Below are positions 51,251 to 52,123 of a DNA stretch of 52,123 bases, in pieces. Under the pieces are notes generated by a model that saw only the letters and a list, made by a program, of their open reading frames with translations, had not been told where the DNA came from and did not search any database. Numbering within the stretch: position 1 is the stretch's first letter; each line of letters opens with the position of its first letter. The DNA comes from 66-474 sp040255405 (GTDB lineage: Bacteria > Pseudomonadota > Gammaproteobacteria > Xanthomonadales > Rhodanobacteraceae): the NCBI GenBank assembly GCA_040255405.1, contig JBDZUX010000018.1, forward strand, positions 1-52,123, written 5' to 3'. The position numbers and the translations under genes were made by a program.

Positions 51251-51310
51251 GCCCAACCCTTGAATCAAGTCGCGCCGCGAAACGGCGTCGGCTTGAACGA
51301 ATTGTCAGAT
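51251..51310 (-). repeat. attC site 6 (well conserved, aadA-like)
   Basis: Minus strand: R'' ATCTGAC at 51304-51310, then AATTCGTTCAAGCCGACGCCG, loop TTT, arm CGCGGCGCGACTTG, ATTCAAGG and a perfect R' GTTGGGC (GTTRRRY) at 51251-51257. Its arms nearly equal those of the attC following aadA resistance cassettes. The upstream gene's TGA stop falls in R''. Strongest evidence in the window for integron recombination. Confidence 0.88.
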
Positions 51311-51763
51311 TGCACTGGCGACCTCCGGGACGACCGCATTCAGCATACGCAAGGCTGCACGCTCGGTGAGTGCGCCAGCCGCGGCGAGCGTCGCCGGCGG
51401 CACCCAATCCGGGAAGGGCACCGCTCTTGTGACGTGCCGGCCCGATGAAGTGTGTTCCTCACGTAGCTGCGATAGCTGAGCCGCAGGAAGGCATCCGGAC
51501 GCTCGAACCAGAGCGGGCCACAGACGCCGATGAATAAACGTGACTTTTCCATCAATGAGTCTGCATACAAGGATTTGGTCGGAAGCGCGGACTGCGCGCG
51601 TGGCTTGGAATATGTTCCGGCCGAACGGATGCGACCACCAACTTCCACGAATCGGGCCGCCGGCCATGGCTTCGGCAAGCGAAGGCACGGAACCGCGAGC
51701 AGACTCAAGAACGATGCCATGTCTTTGTACGAAAGCGATGGCCTGCTCGGGCGTCACGATCAT
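51305..51763 (-). CDS. Conserved hypothetical protein (integron cassette)
   Basis: 152 residues from ATG 51763 (MIVTPEQAIAFVQRHGIVLE). Conserved-looking blocks: GSVPSLAEAMAGGPIRGSWW, ILVCRLIDGKVTFIHRRLWP and VPFPDWVPPATL. I do not recognise a named domain, but similar proteins appear to exist in proteobacteria. The stop codon is embedded in attC site 6. Confidence 0.75.
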   Translation of the reverse strand: MIVTPEQAIAFVQRHGIVLESARGSVPSLAEAMAGGPIRGSWWSHPFGRNIFQATRAVRASDQILVCRLIDGKVTFIHRRLWPALVRASGCLPAAQLSQLREEHTSSGRHVTRAVPFPDWVPPATLAAAGALTERAALRMLNAVVPEVASAI

Positions 51764-51776
51764 CGCTCTACGCAAT

Positions 51777-51843
51777 CCAGCGACCGAGGCGACCGGCGCA
51801 ACCCGCGTAGCGGGTCCGCGTCCGCTTGACCGAATTACCATGC
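51777..51843 (-). repeat. attC-like site 7 (degenerate)
   Basis: Minus strand: R''-like GCATGGT at 51837-51843, then AATTCGGTCAAGCGGACGCG, which follows the classical AATTCGTTCAAGCGGACGCG. The opposite arm (TTGCGCCGGTCGCCTC) and R'-like GGTCGCTGG are decayed. Confidence 0.5.
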
Positions 51844-51844
51844 G

Positions 51845-52123
51845 TCACCTCTGCGGCACCAGCTTGACCTGCAGGTCGCAGCCCACCGCTTGGGCGTACC
51901 GCTGAAGTGTAGCAACGGAAGGGGCGTGCTTTTTGCCAGCAGACTCAAGCCTGGAAATAGCGCTTTTGGTAGTGCCCATGCGCTCCGCGACGGCATCTTG
52001 GGTGAGACCTGCACGCGCGCGAGCCTTGAGCATTTGACTGGCAAGTTGGTACTCCAATCCAGTGCCTCATACGCCTCAGCGAAGCCTTTGCGTTTGGACG
52101 CACGGGCCAGGAACGCTTGATGA
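51845..52123 (-). pseudogene. XRE-family antitoxin, frameshifted and partial (integron cassette)
   Basis: The 3' part is a helix-turn-helix (ARAGLTQDAVAERMGTTKSA, ISRLESAGKKHAPSVATLQR) ending LQVKLVPQR. Upstream, a different frame reads HQAFLARASKRKGFAEAYEA, the N-terminal extension usual in HigA/RelB-type antitoxins. One missing base near 52058-52062 (GGATTGG for an expected GGAATTGG) separates the halves. Downstream starts available are TTG 52057 or ATG 52033. The gene begins beyond the window; its toxin, if any, would lie further right. The frameshift may be real or a sequencing error. Confidence 0.7.

Overview
The window is GC-rich DNA with strong third-position GC bias. Its gene content (flagellar flgBCDEFGHIJKL with divergent flgA-flgM-flgN, dapF-DUF484-xerC, hslVU, a long TonB-dependent receptor, a phasin, ubiH, ispB) points to a gammaproteobacterium of the Xanthomonadales, probably a Rhodanobacteraceae relative. 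This placement is inferred from gene content and order only. A 100-base run of N at 20399-20498 shows it comes from a draft assembly.

Layout. 1-1213: a comparatively AT-rich piece with a partial gene end and a TIR/deoxyribosyltransferase-like gene split by an in-frame TGA; its frame ends in an SSB-like acidic tail. 1214-11674 (minus): rod, hook, ring and junction genes flgB to flgL. 11893-13403 (plus): flgA, then flgM-flgN behind a near-consensus sigma-28 promoter; an EAL-HDOD signalling gene and a phasin follow. 16004-28358: mixed housekeeping genes (pirin, DUF4336, UPF0149, exonuclease III, GOLPH3-like, oligopeptidase A, aldehyde dehydrogenase, gamma carbonic anhydrase, aroE, RLAN/RimK ATP-grasp, GNAT). 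28441-29384: a Sel1-repeat secreted protein behind a promoter bracketed by two perfect palindromes. 29481-40821: the lptM-dapF-DUF484-xerC and hslV-hslU blocks, separated by an opposite-strand TonB receptor and TPR-sulfotransferase. 40922-48766: GFA protein, ssb, ispB, dienelactone hydrolase, two ubiquinone hydroxylases, a DUF6580 membrane protein beside a cobalamin adenosyltransferase, and a histone-deacetylase-family amidohydrolase.

48885-52123 looks like the distal part of an integron gene-cassette array. Small minus-strand genes (cupin, DUF1801, two GFA proteins, a lone Ada zinc domain, a conserved unknown, a frameshifted XRE antitoxin) are separated by attC-like hairpins. Successive right-hand core sites are about 400-525 bases apart, and four stop codons fall within or beside an R'' core. 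The site at 51251-51310 is very close to the classical aadA-type attC. The integrase and attI would lie to the right of the window.

Several interspersed REP/MITE-like elements lie between genes, and one of them surrounds the assembly gap. Several genes have a -10 box only 6-7 bases before the start codon, which suggests leaderless transcripts.
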